Positions 36,345 to 45,482 are shown, counted from the stretch's first letter. The stretch: 62,893 bases of DNA from Clostridia bacterium (GCA_017451735.1 JAFTNU010000050.1:1-62893); one strand, 5' to 3'. The notes: generated by a model from the sequence alone, not told the origin. Numbers and translations are program-made.

Positions 36345-37343
36345 ATGAAAAAAGTGTTGGTGCTCGGCGCTACCGGCGCCATGGGCAGATATCTGGTGCC
36401 CGAGCTGGCAGGGCTTGGCTATGCCGTTACGGGCGTATCGCTTGACGATGCCGCGCCCTGCTGTGAGAGTGTGAGCTATATCAAGGGAGATGCCTTTGAT
36501 CAGGCTTTTTTAAGCCCCCTGCTCGCACAGGGATTTGACGGCATCGTCAACTTTATGGATTACGGTAAGCACGCCTTTTCCGATTACTACAGGCTTTTTT
36601 TGGAAAACACGGAGCACTATATTTTTCTTTCCTCCTGCCGCGTATACGATGACAAGGAGGTGCCGATCAAGGAGAGCTCTCCGCGCCTGTGGGATTCCTC
36701 CGAGGACGAGGAATTGAGGGCATCCAATGATTACTGTATTCACAAAGCAAGGGACGAGGATCTGTTGGTTGCATCTCCTTATGATAACTGGACGGTGGTT
36801 CGTCCCGCCACCACCTTTTCTACCATGCGGCTCCAGCTTGTCACCCTGGAGCTGAAAAACTGTGTCGGTCGGGCACTGCAGGGAAAGAAGGTGGTTTTAC
36901 CCATTCAGGCAAAGGATAAGCCGGCAACCCTCAGCTGGGGCGGCGACGTTGCCAAAATGATCGCGCGTATTTTGTTTAAGGACGAGGCAAAGCGCGAATT
37001 TTACAACGTGTGCTCGGCAGAGCACAGGACCTGGGGCGAGATTGCCGAATATTACCGTGAGCTGGTCGGGCTTGAGGCAGTATGGGTCGATAAAGAGGAT
37101 TATCTCTTCATATTAAGCCCCGAGGGGAAGATCAACGTGCGCTGGCAGCTGGAATACGCGAGATTATTTCACAGAATAACAGACAATTCCAAGGTGCTTG
37201 CGCTCACAGGGCTCAGGCAGGAGGAGCTGATGCCGATGTACGAGGGACTAAAGCTCGAGATCGGAAATATTCCGAAGGGTTATACGCCGCCCGAAAGCCC
37301 GGTCAATGTCCGCATGGACGAATATCTTGAAAAAAACGGTTGA
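36345..37343 (+). CDS. NAD-dependent epimerase/dehydratase family protein
   Basis: The 332-residue extended SDR has cofactor motif KKVLVLGATGAMGRYLV at the N-terminus. The active-site Tyr-x3-Lys is replaced or shifted: after FLSSCRVYDD the expected YxxxK reads YCIHK. C-terminal features (VCSAEHRTWGEIAEYY) are those of nucleotide-sugar epimerase-like proteins. AAAGGAG precedes the ATG by seven bases. It follows the amidohydrolase by 13 bp. Confidence 0.87.
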   Translation: MKKVLVLGATGAMGRYLVPELAGLGYAVTGVSLDDAAPCCESVSYIKGDAFDQAFLSPLLAQGFDGIVNFMDYGKHAFSDYYRLFLENTEHYIFLSSCRVYDDKEVPIKESSPRLWDSSEDEELRASNDYCIHKARDEDLLVASPYDNWTVVRPATTFSTMRLQLVTLELKNCVGRALQGKKVVLPIQAKDKPATLSWGGDVAKMIARILFKDEAKREFYNVCSAEHRTWGEIAEYYRELVGLEAVWVDKEDYLFILSPEGKINVRWQLEYARLFHRITDNSKVLALTGLRQEELMPMYEGLKLEIGNIPKGYTPPESPVNVRMDEYLEKNG

Positions 37344-37358
37344 TAAGAGGAATTGATA

Positions 37359-38345
37359 ATGAAAGCAATGCTGATCGATGAAAACAAAAATCTGATCTGG
37401 TCGGAGGTTGTCGACCCTGTGATCAAGCCCGACGAGGTGCTGGTCAAGATCCACGCCGCGGCACTGAACCGTGCCGATCTGTTACAGCGGCAGGGCAAAT
37501 ACCCCTCGCCTGCAGGCTGTCCCGAGTGGATGGGTTTGGAGATCGCGGGGGTGATCACCGCGGTGGGCGGAGAAGCCGCCAAGGTGTCGGCGTGGAAGGT
37601 GGGCGACAAGGTCTGCGCCCTTTTGGGTGGCGGCGGATACGCCGAGTACGTGGCGGTGAAGTACGATATGCTCATGCCCGTTCCCAAGGGGCTCTCTATG
37701 GCAGAGGCAGCGGCCCTGCCGGAGGCATACGCCACCTCCTATCTGAACCTCTTTATCGAGGGACATCTGGAGGCGGGGCAGACCGCCTTCATTCCCGCAG
37801 GCGCCAGTGGGCTTGCCTCGGTCGCCATCCCCATGGCAAAGGCCTTCGGTGCCAGAGTCATCACCTCGGTGCTCTCCGATGAGATCGCCGCCAAGATCAC
37901 AAATCTGGGGGCGGATCGCATCATCAATTCCACCACCGAGGACGTGGCAGCGGTGCTGGCAGAGGAGGAGCGGAGCGGCACCCCCGTCAGCGTCTCCATG
38001 GACTGCCTTTCGGGCGAGACGCTGGGTAAGAGCCTGCCTTACATGGCGCGTGGCGGCTATTGGGTGGTCATTTCCACGCTGGCGGGCATCGAGACTACGG
38101 TGCAGTTGCGCCCCCTGCTGACCAAGGGCTTGCACCTGGTGGGCAGTATGCTCCGCAACCGTACCCCCGCCTTTAAGGCGTATATCCTCTCCGAGCTGGT
38201 CAAAAACGTCTGGCCAAAGATCGAGAGTCGGGAGATCCGCCCCTCCATCTACCGCGTTCTGCCCATTGAGCAGGCAGAGGAGGCGCACGGCATTCTGGAG
38301 CGCAGTGAAAATATCGGCAAGGTCGTCTTGCAGGTTTGCGATTAA
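37359..38345 (+). CDS. quinone oxidoreductase-like MDR protein (PIG3 type)
   Basis: The 328-residue medium-chain reductase has the GroES-like start (IHAAALNRADLLQRQGKYPSPAGCPEWMGLEIAGVITAVG) and AGASGLASVAIPMAKAFGARVITS as the NADPH-binding region, typical of PIG3/quinone oxidoreductases. MARGGYWVVISTLAG and the C-terminal HGILERSENIGKVVLQV also match. It has no zinc site. GAGGAATTG precedes the ATG at 37359. Its stop is followed one base later by the start of the DMT transporter gene. Confidence 0.92.
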   Translation: MKAMLIDENKNLIWSEVVDPVIKPDEVLVKIHAAALNRADLLQRQGKYPSPAGCPEWMGLEIAGVITAVGGEAAKVSAWKVGDKVCALLGGGGYAEYVAVKYDMLMPVPKGLSMAEAAALPEAYATSYLNLFIEGHLEAGQTAFIPAGASGLASVAIPMAKAFGARVITSVLSDEIAAKITNLGADRIINSTTEDVAAVLAEEERSGTPVSVSMDCLSGETLGKSLPYMARGGYWVVISTLAGIETTVQLRPLLTKGLHLVGSMLRNRTPAFKAYILSELVKNVWPKIESREIRPSIYRVLPIEQAEEAHGILERSENIGKVVLQVCD

Positions 38346-38346
38346 G

Positions 38347-39234
38347 ATGAGCACAAGGAGATCTCTGCTGCTTGCTCTTTTGGTGATGCTCCTTTGGGGG
38401 TCGCTGTATCCTGCCGTCAAGCTGGGGTATAGCGCCTACCGCATTCAAGGCACTGCCGATATTCTGCTGTTCGTGGGGCTCCGGTTTACGGTCTGCGGCG
38501 GGATCATTTCACTGTGGGGCTTGCTTAGGTACCGCCGCGCCTTTCTTCCCACAAGGAGCACGATTCTGCCCATCCTGCTATCGGGGCTGTTTGCCATCAT
38601 TCTGCATTACAGCCTGACCTACAGCGCCATGCTGTTCACCGACAGCTCCAAGACCGCTTTGCTCAAGCAGATCGGCGTTCTGTTGTATGTCTGCTTTTCC
38701 TTTCTGTTCTTCAAGGAGGACCGCCTTACCCCGCAAAAGCTGATCGGCGTAGTGTTGGGGCTTTGCGGCGTGCTGGCGATCAATATCGACGGCGGCGTCC
38801 TTTCCTTTGGCATCGGAGAGGTGCTGGTCGTGCTGGCATCCCTTTGTACCGTCGCCTCCAATATCGTCAGCAAAAAGGTTTTGCAAAGGGTGGAGCCGCT
38901 GACCGTTACGGGCGTTTCGCAGTTGTTCGGCGGTCTGGTGCTGCTGATTTTGGGACTTGCCATGGGCGGCAGGGTAGAGCTGGCGCTCAATGCCGATCTG
39001 TGGATTTTCGTCTACATCTGCCTTGCCTCGATCATCAGCTATTGCATTTGGTTTTCGATCGTCAAGGGGCGGGAGCTATCGGGGCTGTTTATCATCAAAT
39101 TTGCCGAACCGATCTTCGCCTGCGCCGTCGGTGCGCTTCTTTTGCATGAGGATATTTTAAAGCCCCAATACTTGATTGCCTTTTTGCTGATCTCGGGCGG
39201 CATCTGCATATCCAATCTGAAGAAAAAAGCATAA
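38347..39234 (+). CDS. EamA/DMT-superfamily transporter
   Basis: The 295-residue membrane protein has ten hydrophobic helices in two EamA repeats (ALLVMLLWGSLYPAVKLGY, and the second beginning near SFGIGEVLVVLASLCTVASNIVSKKVL). DMT proteins export or import small metabolites; the operon context suggests it moves the substrate or an intermediate. The ATG at 38347 lies two bases after the upstream stop and relies on coupling. A palindromic terminator follows, closing the operon. Confidence 0.9.
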   Translation: MSTRRSLLLALLVMLLWGSLYPAVKLGYSAYRIQGTADILLFVGLRFTVCGGIISLWGLLRYRRAFLPTRSTILPILLSGLFAIILHYSLTYSAMLFTDSSKTALLKQIGVLLYVCFSFLFFKEDRLTPQKLIGVVLGLCGVLAINIDGGVLSFGIGEVLVVLASLCTVASNIVSKKVLQRVEPLTVTGVSQLFGGLVLLILGLAMGGRVELALNADLWIFVYICLASIISYCIWFSIVKGRELSGLFIIKFAEPIFACAVGALLLHEDILKPQYLIAFLLISGGICISNLKKKA

Positions 39235-39272
39235 CGAAAGCAAAAAAGGGTAAAGGCCCGATGCAAGCAAAT

Positions 39273-39310
39273 AAAGAGGACCAAACAGCAGTTGCTGTTT
39301 GGTCCTCTTT
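39273..39310. terminator. palindromic terminator of the dehydroquinase-like operon
   Basis: Perfect 18-bp arms (39273-39290 and 39293-39310) have A3/T3 ends, between convergent genes. Confidence 0.85.
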
Positions 39311-39340
39311 GCATATGTACTTTTTCAAAGACGCTTGCTT

Positions 39341-40738
39341 TTATCGCGGCGTTGTTGTGGGGACATTCCCCTGCAAGGCGATGTCTGTGGGGAAAAAGAC
39401 CAGGGGTAGATCTATCGCCATTGGATGGCCGTTGCTTTCCGCTACGGCGTTTTGCTTCATGCCGTATTCGTATATCTGTTGCAGTAAGGCATTCAGTGCA
39501 TAGCGCAAAGCCGTGGTGCTTCCCGCCGAGACCTGTATGCGTTCTCCCGAGACCGCAATGCTCCAATCGGTGTCGGAGGTGATATCGGGGCTTCGGTTGG
39601 TCTTACCGATTAAAATCTCCTTGCCTGTGGCCGCTTGAGCAGAAACTTGCGCATCGGAAGCGGCGGTCAGGTGCGCTCCCGTTATTCTGTTGAAGGTGGA
39701 AACGAATTGATCGATGCGGTTGATGCCATTGGTATCGATGTCCGAGGCGTAGATCAGCGTATAGGGGGTATAGCGGTCCTTGGCCAGCAGTAACACGGAC
39801 TCGGTGTAGAAAAGAGAGAAGGAAATGGGCAGGGCAAGGCGATTTTCCTCGCCGGAGCCGTCCGCGCTTCTTGGGGGAATGAACAATTCCGTAAAACGGT
39901 CAACGGCCTTTTGCAGCATATAGCCATTGGCGGCTACGATCACGACCTTATTGCCGGAAATTTCGATGCGGTAAGAGGCATGATCCAACCCCGTTGCGGC
40001 TGCCGCGGATTCCTCTCGGTTGGTCAGTCCCACCAGGATCTCACGGCTTTCCTCCACATTGTCGGGGGTGAAAAAGTCGGATTGCAGGGTGAGATTGACG
40101 CCGCTTGCCGCCATGATGGATGCCCGCAGAGAGCCGATGGCGGCCGAGGATGTCTTGTCTGCGTTCTCGGGGTAGATGATGGTATAAAGGGGGGAGCCCT
40201 CTTCATCGATCAGGTCGTTTTTCTCGCCGAAGCAGGCAAGATCCTCCGGAATGTAAAAATAGCCGTCTCCAAGATTGGCCCTTGAGCCGTTGATAAAGGT
40301 TGCTTCAAAGTAAAGAAGGGCTTGGCGGAGCATGGGCTCATTCTTTGCGGTGACGATGAGATCCTCGCCCGAAAACCCGATGTAGTAATCGGCGTTGGTG
40401 ATCGAGTCGGTCAGATCCAATCCAATGCGAAATTTCGGATTGCTGTCATCGGTGGAGCTTTTCAGGTCCACGCCGGTCTTTGCCAGAATGGCATTCACCG
40501 TGGCATCCACCTGCTCGGCACACGTACCGTCGGTCACCAGTGAGAAGCGGCAGGCGTCATCCAAAAACAGGGGACGGTTGCCGGAAAGCAGATTGGTTGC
40601 CTTGTTGAAAAAGGAGGAAAACGACGCTCGCGCCACCTGGAAAAGGGCAGGCTCAAAAGCCCCTCCCGCAGAGCAGGATGAGAAAAGCAAACAAAGGGAG
40701 AGCAGCATGGCAAGCCAAGCGAACCATTTCTTTTTCAT
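39341..40738 (-). CDS. lipoprotein with three internal alpha/beta repeats
   Basis: The 465-residue protein has a signal peptide (MKKKWFAWLAMLLSLCLLFSSC) with a lipobox ending at Cys22, so it is membrane-anchored outside the cell. Three repeats follow, each with DxxYxIxxSGxxxxVxAxNxxxLxxAxxxF: around DYYIGFSGEDLIVTAKNEPM, SYRIEISGNKVVIVAANGYM and DWSIAVSGERIQVSAGSTTA. Each is preceded by EILVGLTNR- or EILIGKTNR-like strands in the last two. The pattern recalls the small alpha/beta domain found N-terminal to some glycosidases (GH20b type). No catalytic domain is present. GGAGGTCGCC precedes the ATG. Confidence 0.82.
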   Translation of the reverse strand: MKKKWFAWLAMLLSLCLLFSSCSAGGAFEPALFQVARASFSSFFNKATNLLSGNRPLFLDDACRFSLVTDGTCAEQVDATVNAILAKTGVDLKSSTDDSNPKFRIGLDLTDSITNADYYIGFSGEDLIVTAKNEPMLRQALLYFEATFINGSRANLGDGYFYIPEDLACFGEKNDLIDEEGSPLYTIIYPENADKTSSAAIGSLRASIMAASGVNLTLQSDFFTPDNVEESREILVGLTNREESAAAATGLDHASYRIEISGNKVVIVAANGYMLQKAVDRFTELFIPPRSADGSGEENRLALPISFSLFYTESVLLLAKDRYTPYTLIYASDIDTNGINRIDQFVSTFNRITGAHLTAASDAQVSAQAATGKEILIGKTNRSPDITSDTDWSIAVSGERIQVSAGSTTALRYALNALLQQIYEYGMKQNAVAESNGHPMAIDLPLVFFPTDIALQGNVPTTTPR

Positions 40739-40770
40739 GGCGACCTCCGCAAGACAGTTTTAATATAATT

Positions 40771-40799
40771 ATTTTACTATAAAATGGTGCATTTGTCAA
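40771..40799 (-). promoter_or_regulatory. promoter of the three-repeat lipoprotein gene
   Basis: On the minus strand TTGACA (40799-40794) and TAAAAT (40776-40771) have 17-nt spacing. Confidence 0.78.
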
Positions 40800-40842
40800 G
40801 AATCCTATTTCTGCGCTTTGACATGTCTGCAGAAAAGGGAAG

Positions 40843-40869
40843 GGCACCAAGGGAGACTCCCTTGGTGCC
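40843..40869 (-). terminator. terminator after valS
   Basis: A 12-bp stem (GGCACCAAGGGA with TCCCTTGGTGCC) and GAC loop are followed on the minus strand by a T/C-rich tail. Confidence 0.75.
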
Positions 40870-40882
40870 TTAAAGAAAAGCA

Positions 40883-43600
40883 TTATTTCAATTTTGCGAG
40901 TGCCGCGGCAACGCCGTCGCGGTTTTCCATATATTTGGCAAGCTTGGCACGCTCACCCTCTACCACGGCGGCAGGCGCCTTGGCGGTAAAGCTCTCGTTG
41001 GCAAGCTTCTTGTTTGCGCGCTCGATCTCGCCGTCCAGACGGGCAAGCTCTGCGGCAAGCCTTGCTTTTTCCTTTTCCAGATCGATCAGATCGGACAGGG
41101 GCAGATAGACGGTGGCCGAATCGGTCACGATCTGTACCGCGTTGTCAGCGGAAATGGCGTCGGCATCAAAGCGCTCGGCAACCGCGATCTCAGAAGCCGA
41201 TGCCAGGCGCTTGAAGAATGCCTCGGTGCCCACACCGAAGCTCTCACCGTAGCGGGTCTCGATAAAGATCTTCGCCTTGCGGGAGGGGGGCACGTTCATC
41301 TCGTTGCGCCGTGCACGGATGGCGCGGATCACGGCGATCACGCGCTCCATGCGTGCCGCGTCCTCAGTGAAGTCAAAGGCGCCGTTGACCGTGGGATAAT
41401 CCGCGATCATGATGCTCTCGCAGTCATGGGGCAGGGACTGATAGATCTCTTCGGTGATAAAGGGCATAAAGGGATGGAGCAGCTTGAGAATGCCGTCCAG
41501 CACAAAGGCGATGACATTCTGCGCCACGAGATTGCCCTCGGTGCCCTTTTCGGAAAGGCGCGCCTTGGAAAGCTCGATATACCAGTCGCAGAACACATCC
41601 CAGACGAAATCGTAAAGGGTGGAGAGGGCAATGCCCAGCTCGTAGTTGTCCAGCGCGTTGCGCACGCCTGCCACGGCGCCGTTGAAGGCGGTCAGGATCC
41701 ACTTGTCCTCGGCGGCCAGCTTGTCGGCGGCAGGGAGCTCGACCTTGTCAATGGTCAGATTCATGCGCACAAAGCGAGAGGCGTTCCAGAGCTTGTTGGC
41801 AAAGTTGCGTGCCGCCTCGATCTTCTCGTCGGAGAAGCGCATATCGTTTCCGGGGGAGTTGCCCGTGGCCAGGGCAAAGCGCAGTGCGTCCGCGCCGTAC
41901 TGGTCGATCACTGCCAGCGGGTCGATGCCGTTGCCCAGGGACTTGGACATTTTGCGTCCCTTGGCGTCACGCACCAGACCGTGAATGAGCACCGTGTCAA
42001 AGGGCTCCTTGCCCGTATACTCCAGGGCGGAGAAGATCATGCGGGAGACCCAGAAGGTGATGATATCATAGCCCGTTACCAGGGTGTTGGTGGGATAGAA
42101 GAAGTCCAGCTCCTCGGTCTTGGCGGGCCAGCCCAGCGTGGAGAAGGGCCACAGCGCCGAGGAGAACCAGGTGTCCAGGGTGTCGGGGTCCTGACGCATC
42201 TCCTTGCCGCACTTGGGGCATTTTGCGCTTGCCTCCTTGGTGACGACCAGCTCGTCGCAGTCGTCGCAGTAGAAGGCGGGAATGCGGTGTCCCCACCACA
42301 GCTGACGGGAAATGCACCAGTCGCGGATGTTTTCCATCCAGTGGAAGTAGTTCTTTTCAAAGCGCTCGGGCACGAATTTGGTGCGTCCCTCGCGCACGGC
42401 GGCGATGGCGGGCTTTGCCAGGGGCTCCATTTTCACAAACCACTGCTTGGAGACCATAGGCTCGATCACCTGATGACAACGGTAGCAGGTGCCCACGTTG
42501 TGCGCCAGAGGCTCCACCTCCTTGAGCAGTCCCAGCTCCTTGAGGTCGGCAAGGATTGCCTTGCGCGCCTCGGCGGTGGTCATGCCGGCGTATTTGCCGC
42601 AATCCAGCACCTCGGGCTCACCCACGGGGGCGGTGCCCTTTTCAAACAGCTTATCGGCGGCTGCCTTGTCCTCGGCGCCGGTCATTTTACCATCGTAGGT
42701 AAAGATGCGCACCATGGGCAGATTGTGCCGCTGGCCCACCTCATAGTCGTTGGGGTCGTGAGCGGGGGTGATCTTTACCACGCCCGTGCCCTTGGTCATA
42801 TCGGCGTGCTCGTCGCACACGATGGGGATCTCCTTGTTGATCAGGGGCAGAATGACGTGACAGCCGTGGAGATGGGCATAGCGGGGGTCCTCGGCGTTGA
42901 TGGCCACGGCCGTATCGCCCAGCATGGTCTCGGGGCGGGTGGTTGCCAGCTCCAGCATTTCACCGGTCTCCTTGACGGGGTAGAGCAGATGATAGAAGTT
43001 GCCGGGCTTATCCTCATATTCCACCTCGGCGTCGGAGATGGAGGTCACGCAGGTGGGGCACCAGTTGACCATGCGGTTTCCACGGTAAATAAGACCCTTG
43101 TCGTAAAGACGGACGAAAACATCCTTGACCGCCTCAGAGCAGCCCGCATCCATGGTGAAGCGCTCGCGGGACCAGTCACAGGAGGAGCCCATGCGCTTGA
43201 GCTGAGACACGATGCGTCCGCCGTACTGCTCCTTCCATTCCCAGGTGCGCTTGAGAAAGCCTTCACGGCCCACATCGTCCTTGGAAAGTCCTTCCTTACG
43301 CAGTGCCTCCACCACCTTTGCCTCGGTGGCAATGGATGCGTGATCGGTACCGGGAAGCCACAGAGCGCAGTAGCCGCTCATGCGCTTGTAGCGGATGAGA
43401 ATATCCTGCAGCGTGTTATCCAGAGCATGGCCCATGTGCAACTGCCCCGTGATGTTGGGAGGAGGCATCACAATGGTATAAGGCTTCTTTTTCTTGTCGA
43501 TCTTGGGGGTGAAATAGCCCTTTTCACACCAATTTTTATAAATGCGCTCCTCAAACTCGCCGGGGGCGTAGGTTTTGGGGAGCTCGTGCAGTTCGCTCAT
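40883..43600 (-). CDS. valS: valyl-tRNA synthetase
   Basis: ValRS charges tRNA-Val. The 905-residue class I synthetase shows MPPPNITGQLHMGHAL (HIGH motif), the CP1 editing domain (ELATTRPETMLGDTAVA), GRKMSKSLGNG (KMSKS motif), an anticodon-binding domain, and the C-terminal valyl arm coiled coil (LIDLEKEKARLAAELARLDGEIERAN). The ATG at 43600 follows GGAGGTTTACC; in-frame codons upstream lie in AT-rich non-coding sequence. It is transcribed alone from a consensus promoter. Confidence 0.97.
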   Translation of the reverse strand: MSELHELPKTYAPGEFEERIYKNWCEKGYFTPKIDKKKKPYTIVMPPPNITGQLHMGHALDNTLQDILIRYKRMSGYCALWLPGTDHASIATEAKVVEALRKEGLSKDDVGREGFLKRTWEWKEQYGGRIVSQLKRMGSSCDWSRERFTMDAGCSEAVKDVFVRLYDKGLIYRGNRMVNWCPTCVTSISDAEVEYEDKPGNFYHLLYPVKETGEMLELATTRPETMLGDTAVAINAEDPRYAHLHGCHVILPLINKEIPIVCDEHADMTKGTGVVKITPAHDPNDYEVGQRHNLPMVRIFTYDGKMTGAEDKAAADKLFEKGTAPVGEPEVLDCGKYAGMTTAEARKAILADLKELGLLKEVEPLAHNVGTCYRCHQVIEPMVSKQWFVKMEPLAKPAIAAVREGRTKFVPERFEKNYFHWMENIRDWCISRQLWWGHRIPAFYCDDCDELVVTKEASAKCPKCGKEMRQDPDTLDTWFSSALWPFSTLGWPAKTEELDFFYPTNTLVTGYDIITFWVSRMIFSALEYTGKEPFDTVLIHGLVRDAKGRKMSKSLGNGIDPLAVIDQYGADALRFALATGNSPGNDMRFSDEKIEAARNFANKLWNASRFVRMNLTIDKVELPAADKLAAEDKWILTAFNGAVAGVRNALDNYELGIALSTLYDFVWDVFCDWYIELSKARLSEKGTEGNLVAQNVIAFVLDGILKLLHPFMPFITEEIYQSLPHDCESIMIADYPTVNGAFDFTEDAARMERVIAVIRAIRARRNEMNVPPSRKAKIFIETRYGESFGVGTEAFFKRLASASEIAVAERFDADAISADNAVQIVTDSATVYLPLSDLIDLEKEKARLAAELARLDGEIERANKKLANESFTAKAPAAVVEGERAKLAKYMENRDGVAAALAKLK

Positions 43601-43643
43601 GGTAAACCTCCGATACACTTTAAAGTGATAATAAGTAAATTTT

Positions 43644-43672
43644 AGTATATCATATAAAAAGGAAATTGTCAA
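43644..43672 (-). promoter_or_regulatory. valS promoter
   Basis: On the minus strand TTGACA (43672-43667) and TATACT (43649-43644) have 17-nt spacing. The leader is only about 35-40 nt, too short for a T-box. Confidence 0.85.
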
Positions 43673-43740
43673 CCGCTCAAGCGCAATGCCGCAAAAAATC
43701 GCGAAAAATAAAAAAATCGAAAAAATATTCGAAAAACCTC

Positions 43741-43769
43741 TTGACAAGCCGATACGATTTTGATATAAT
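43741..43769 (+). promoter_or_regulatory. promoter of tRNA-Thr(GGT)
   Basis: TTGACA (43741-43746) and TATAAT (43764-43769) are separated by 17 nt, about 22 bp before the tRNA. Confidence 0.9.
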
Positions 43770-43791
43770 AGCACCGTTGTCACGACAACAT

Positions 43792-43867
43792 GCTGCTATA
43801 GCTCAGTCGGTAGAGCACGTCATTGGTAATGACGAGGTCATCGGTCCGAATCCGATTAGCAGCTCCA
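43792..43867 (+). tRNA. tRNA-Thr (anticodon GGT)
   Basis: A 76-nt cloverleaf has acceptor stem GCTGCTA/TAGCAGC, anticodon loop TTGGTAA (GGT) and an encoded CCA. With the TGT gene at 234-308, the window holds two Thr isoacceptors. Confidence 0.96.
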
Positions 43868-43912
43868 TAAGCAAAGCCCCCGCCCAATCGGGCGGGGGCT
43901 TTGCTTATGGAG
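43863..43912 (+). terminator. terminator of tRNA-Thr(GGT), stem invading the tRNA 3' end
   Basis: Perfect 23-nt arms (43863-43885 and 43890-43912) have an AATC loop. The first five bases of the left arm are the last five bases of the tRNA, including CCA. Confidence 0.88.
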
Positions 43913-43952
43913 TCCTTTTCCGTAGGCGCATCGGAAAGATTTGACCCATATC

Positions 43953-43981
43953 TTGACAAACGCCCCGTTTGTGCGTATAAT
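43953..43981 (+). promoter_or_regulatory. promoter of the zinc-ribbon membrane protein gene
   Basis: TTGACA (43953-43958) and TATAAT (43976-43981) have 17-nt spacing. Confidence 0.88.
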
Positions 43982-44012
43982 AAAATCAATATTGAGAAAG
44001 GAGGCATACGGC

Positions 44013-45482
44013 TTGATCTGTAATACTTGCGGTACCGAAACAAGAGAAGATTTCTGCCCCCGATGCGGCGCTATGATGCGTCCCGGTGCAACGCCTCCTG
44101 TCCCGCCTCCTGTTCCCGTTGAGAGCTCGCCGGAGGAGAAAAAGAAAAAACGCCGCAAGCCGCCCTTGCGCGCCAAAATGGTATTCTGGCAAGCGATCGC
44201 ACTTTTTTTGCCCTTAGCCTATTTCTTTTTTGATACCTTCGTACTATTGGATAAGAGCTTGTTTTTCTCGTCTCTTTCGGGCAATTCTTATCTTTATCTC
44301 TTGATGGAGCGCCTTGCAGGCGCCGCTTACGAGACCAATTCCGTCAGTGAGATTGCCGAGGCGACCCTGGGGGAATCGGTTACTCTCCTGCATACCGTTT
44401 CACCCGCCTCGTTGTTGCCCGATCTGATAAACGGCATGACCGATCTTCTGCCGTTCTTACTCCCCATGCTGGTCATGGTGGTGTGTGTGCTTCTGTGCGC
44501 CGTTTCCGCCGTCTTTCTTCTGATTACGGGTGGCAGGATCCTGCGTATCCGTACCTTCACCAATCTGACACTGCTTGGCGGCTTTGGTGCCACCTTTGCG
44601 CCGTTGCTCGGCACCTTATTGCTGCGTATCTGGTATTGCGTGGGGCGTGGGCTCGATGCGGCAGATATGAGCATGCAGCGGGTACTGCCCACATTGGAAT
44701 CTCTTTGCGTTATGGGGATCTTAGCCTGTGTACTCCTGCCTGCCCTGGCCTCCTTGCACAACCTTGCCGCTTATGCCAAGCGTGAAAGCGAATTCGTCCT
44801 TTTTCCATACCGTGTACTGGCCAAAGCGCCTTTTAAGTGCATCAAGGCCGTTGCGGTGCTGACCATCCTTGCCTGCGGGGCGTTGGTTGCGTCCTTCTTC
44901 CTTTTACCTATTACGACCGTGGGTCGGGGCATCGATATTTCTGCTATGACCGATGCACTCGTAAATGATCTGAACAGTATCCTTTCCGCCTTCCAAGCCT
45001 TGGCGACGGGGGGAGAGAGCCCGGATTTTGTCTCTGTTGCCGCATTGGTTCTGGACTTGGCCGGCATTTTATGGATCCCCTTGATTTTTCTTGCCGGGCT
45101 GGATGTTTTCTTTTCGCTTTTACGGGTACTTTTTCTCAAAAAAGATCGGTTGCCCAAAAAGGAGCGGGGAAGAAGAGCCATGCGAAAGGTGGCCCCTCGC
45201 CTGCGCAGTATGATCCTGACTCCCTATATTACATTTGTGGTGTTTGAGATCATTTTGGTGATCGTCCTTCTGTTTTCCACACCGATCGCCATGCACTTGG
45301 ATTTCGGTAATGTGGAAAATACCCTTTCGGTCGTATATCTTGCCATGGCGCATATTCGTGCCTTTGGCGGAATTACCACCCTCTATTCTTTCCTGGCCGC
45401 CTGCGGTGCTTTTCTGTGGTACACGGCAGGGCAGGCGACAGCCGCTTTGGTGGTGCGGGCGTACGATCACGAGGAATCATAG
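44013..45482 (+). CDS. zinc-ribbon membrane protein, unknown function
   Basis: The 489-residue protein starts with a four-Cys zinc ribbon (MICNTCGTETREDFCPRCG), a Pro-rich and Lys-rich linker, then about eight membrane helices, the first near residues 57-75 (FWQAIALFLPLAYFFFDTF). The layout (zinc ribbon plus membrane domain) is common in Bacillota, but no function can be given. The TTG start at 44013 is set by GGAGG eight bases upstream and by the family-like MICxxCG opening. It ends in TAG, one of few such stops here, and has its own promoter. Confidence 0.82.
   Translation: MICNTCGTETREDFCPRCGAMMRPGATPPVPPPVPVESSPEEKKKKRRKPPLRAKMVFWQAIALFLPLAYFFFDTFVLLDKSLFFSSLSGNSYLYLLMERLAGAAYETNSVSEIAEATLGESVTLLHTVSPASLLPDLINGMTDLLPFLLPMLVMVVCVLLCAVSAVFLLITGGRILRIRTFTNLTLLGGFGATFAPLLGTLLLRIWYCVGRGLDAADMSMQRVLPTLESLCVMGILACVLLPALASLHNLAAYAKRESEFVLFPYRVLAKAPFKCIKAVAVLTILACGALVASFFLLPITTVGRGIDISAMTDALVNDLNSILSAFQALATGGESPDFVSVAALVLDLAGILWIPLIFLAGLDVFFSLLRVLFLKKDRLPKKERGRRAMRKVAPRLRSMILTPYITFVVFEIILVIVLLFSTPIAMHLDFGNVENTLSVVYLAMAHIRAFGGITTLYSFLAACGAFLWYTAGQATAALVVRAYDHEES

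Noticed and set aside
41426..43645. A very long open frame on the plus strand opposite valS (about 740 codons)
   Set aside because: It is a GC-rich shadow of valS: no domain pattern, no ribosome site, and valS is certain on the other strand. The same applies to the long frame opposite clpC (20580-22514).
43601..43740. T-box riboswitch in front of valS
   Set aside because: The consensus promoter leaves a leader of about 35-40 nt, too short for a T-box, and no AGGGUGGNACCGCG-like segment is present.
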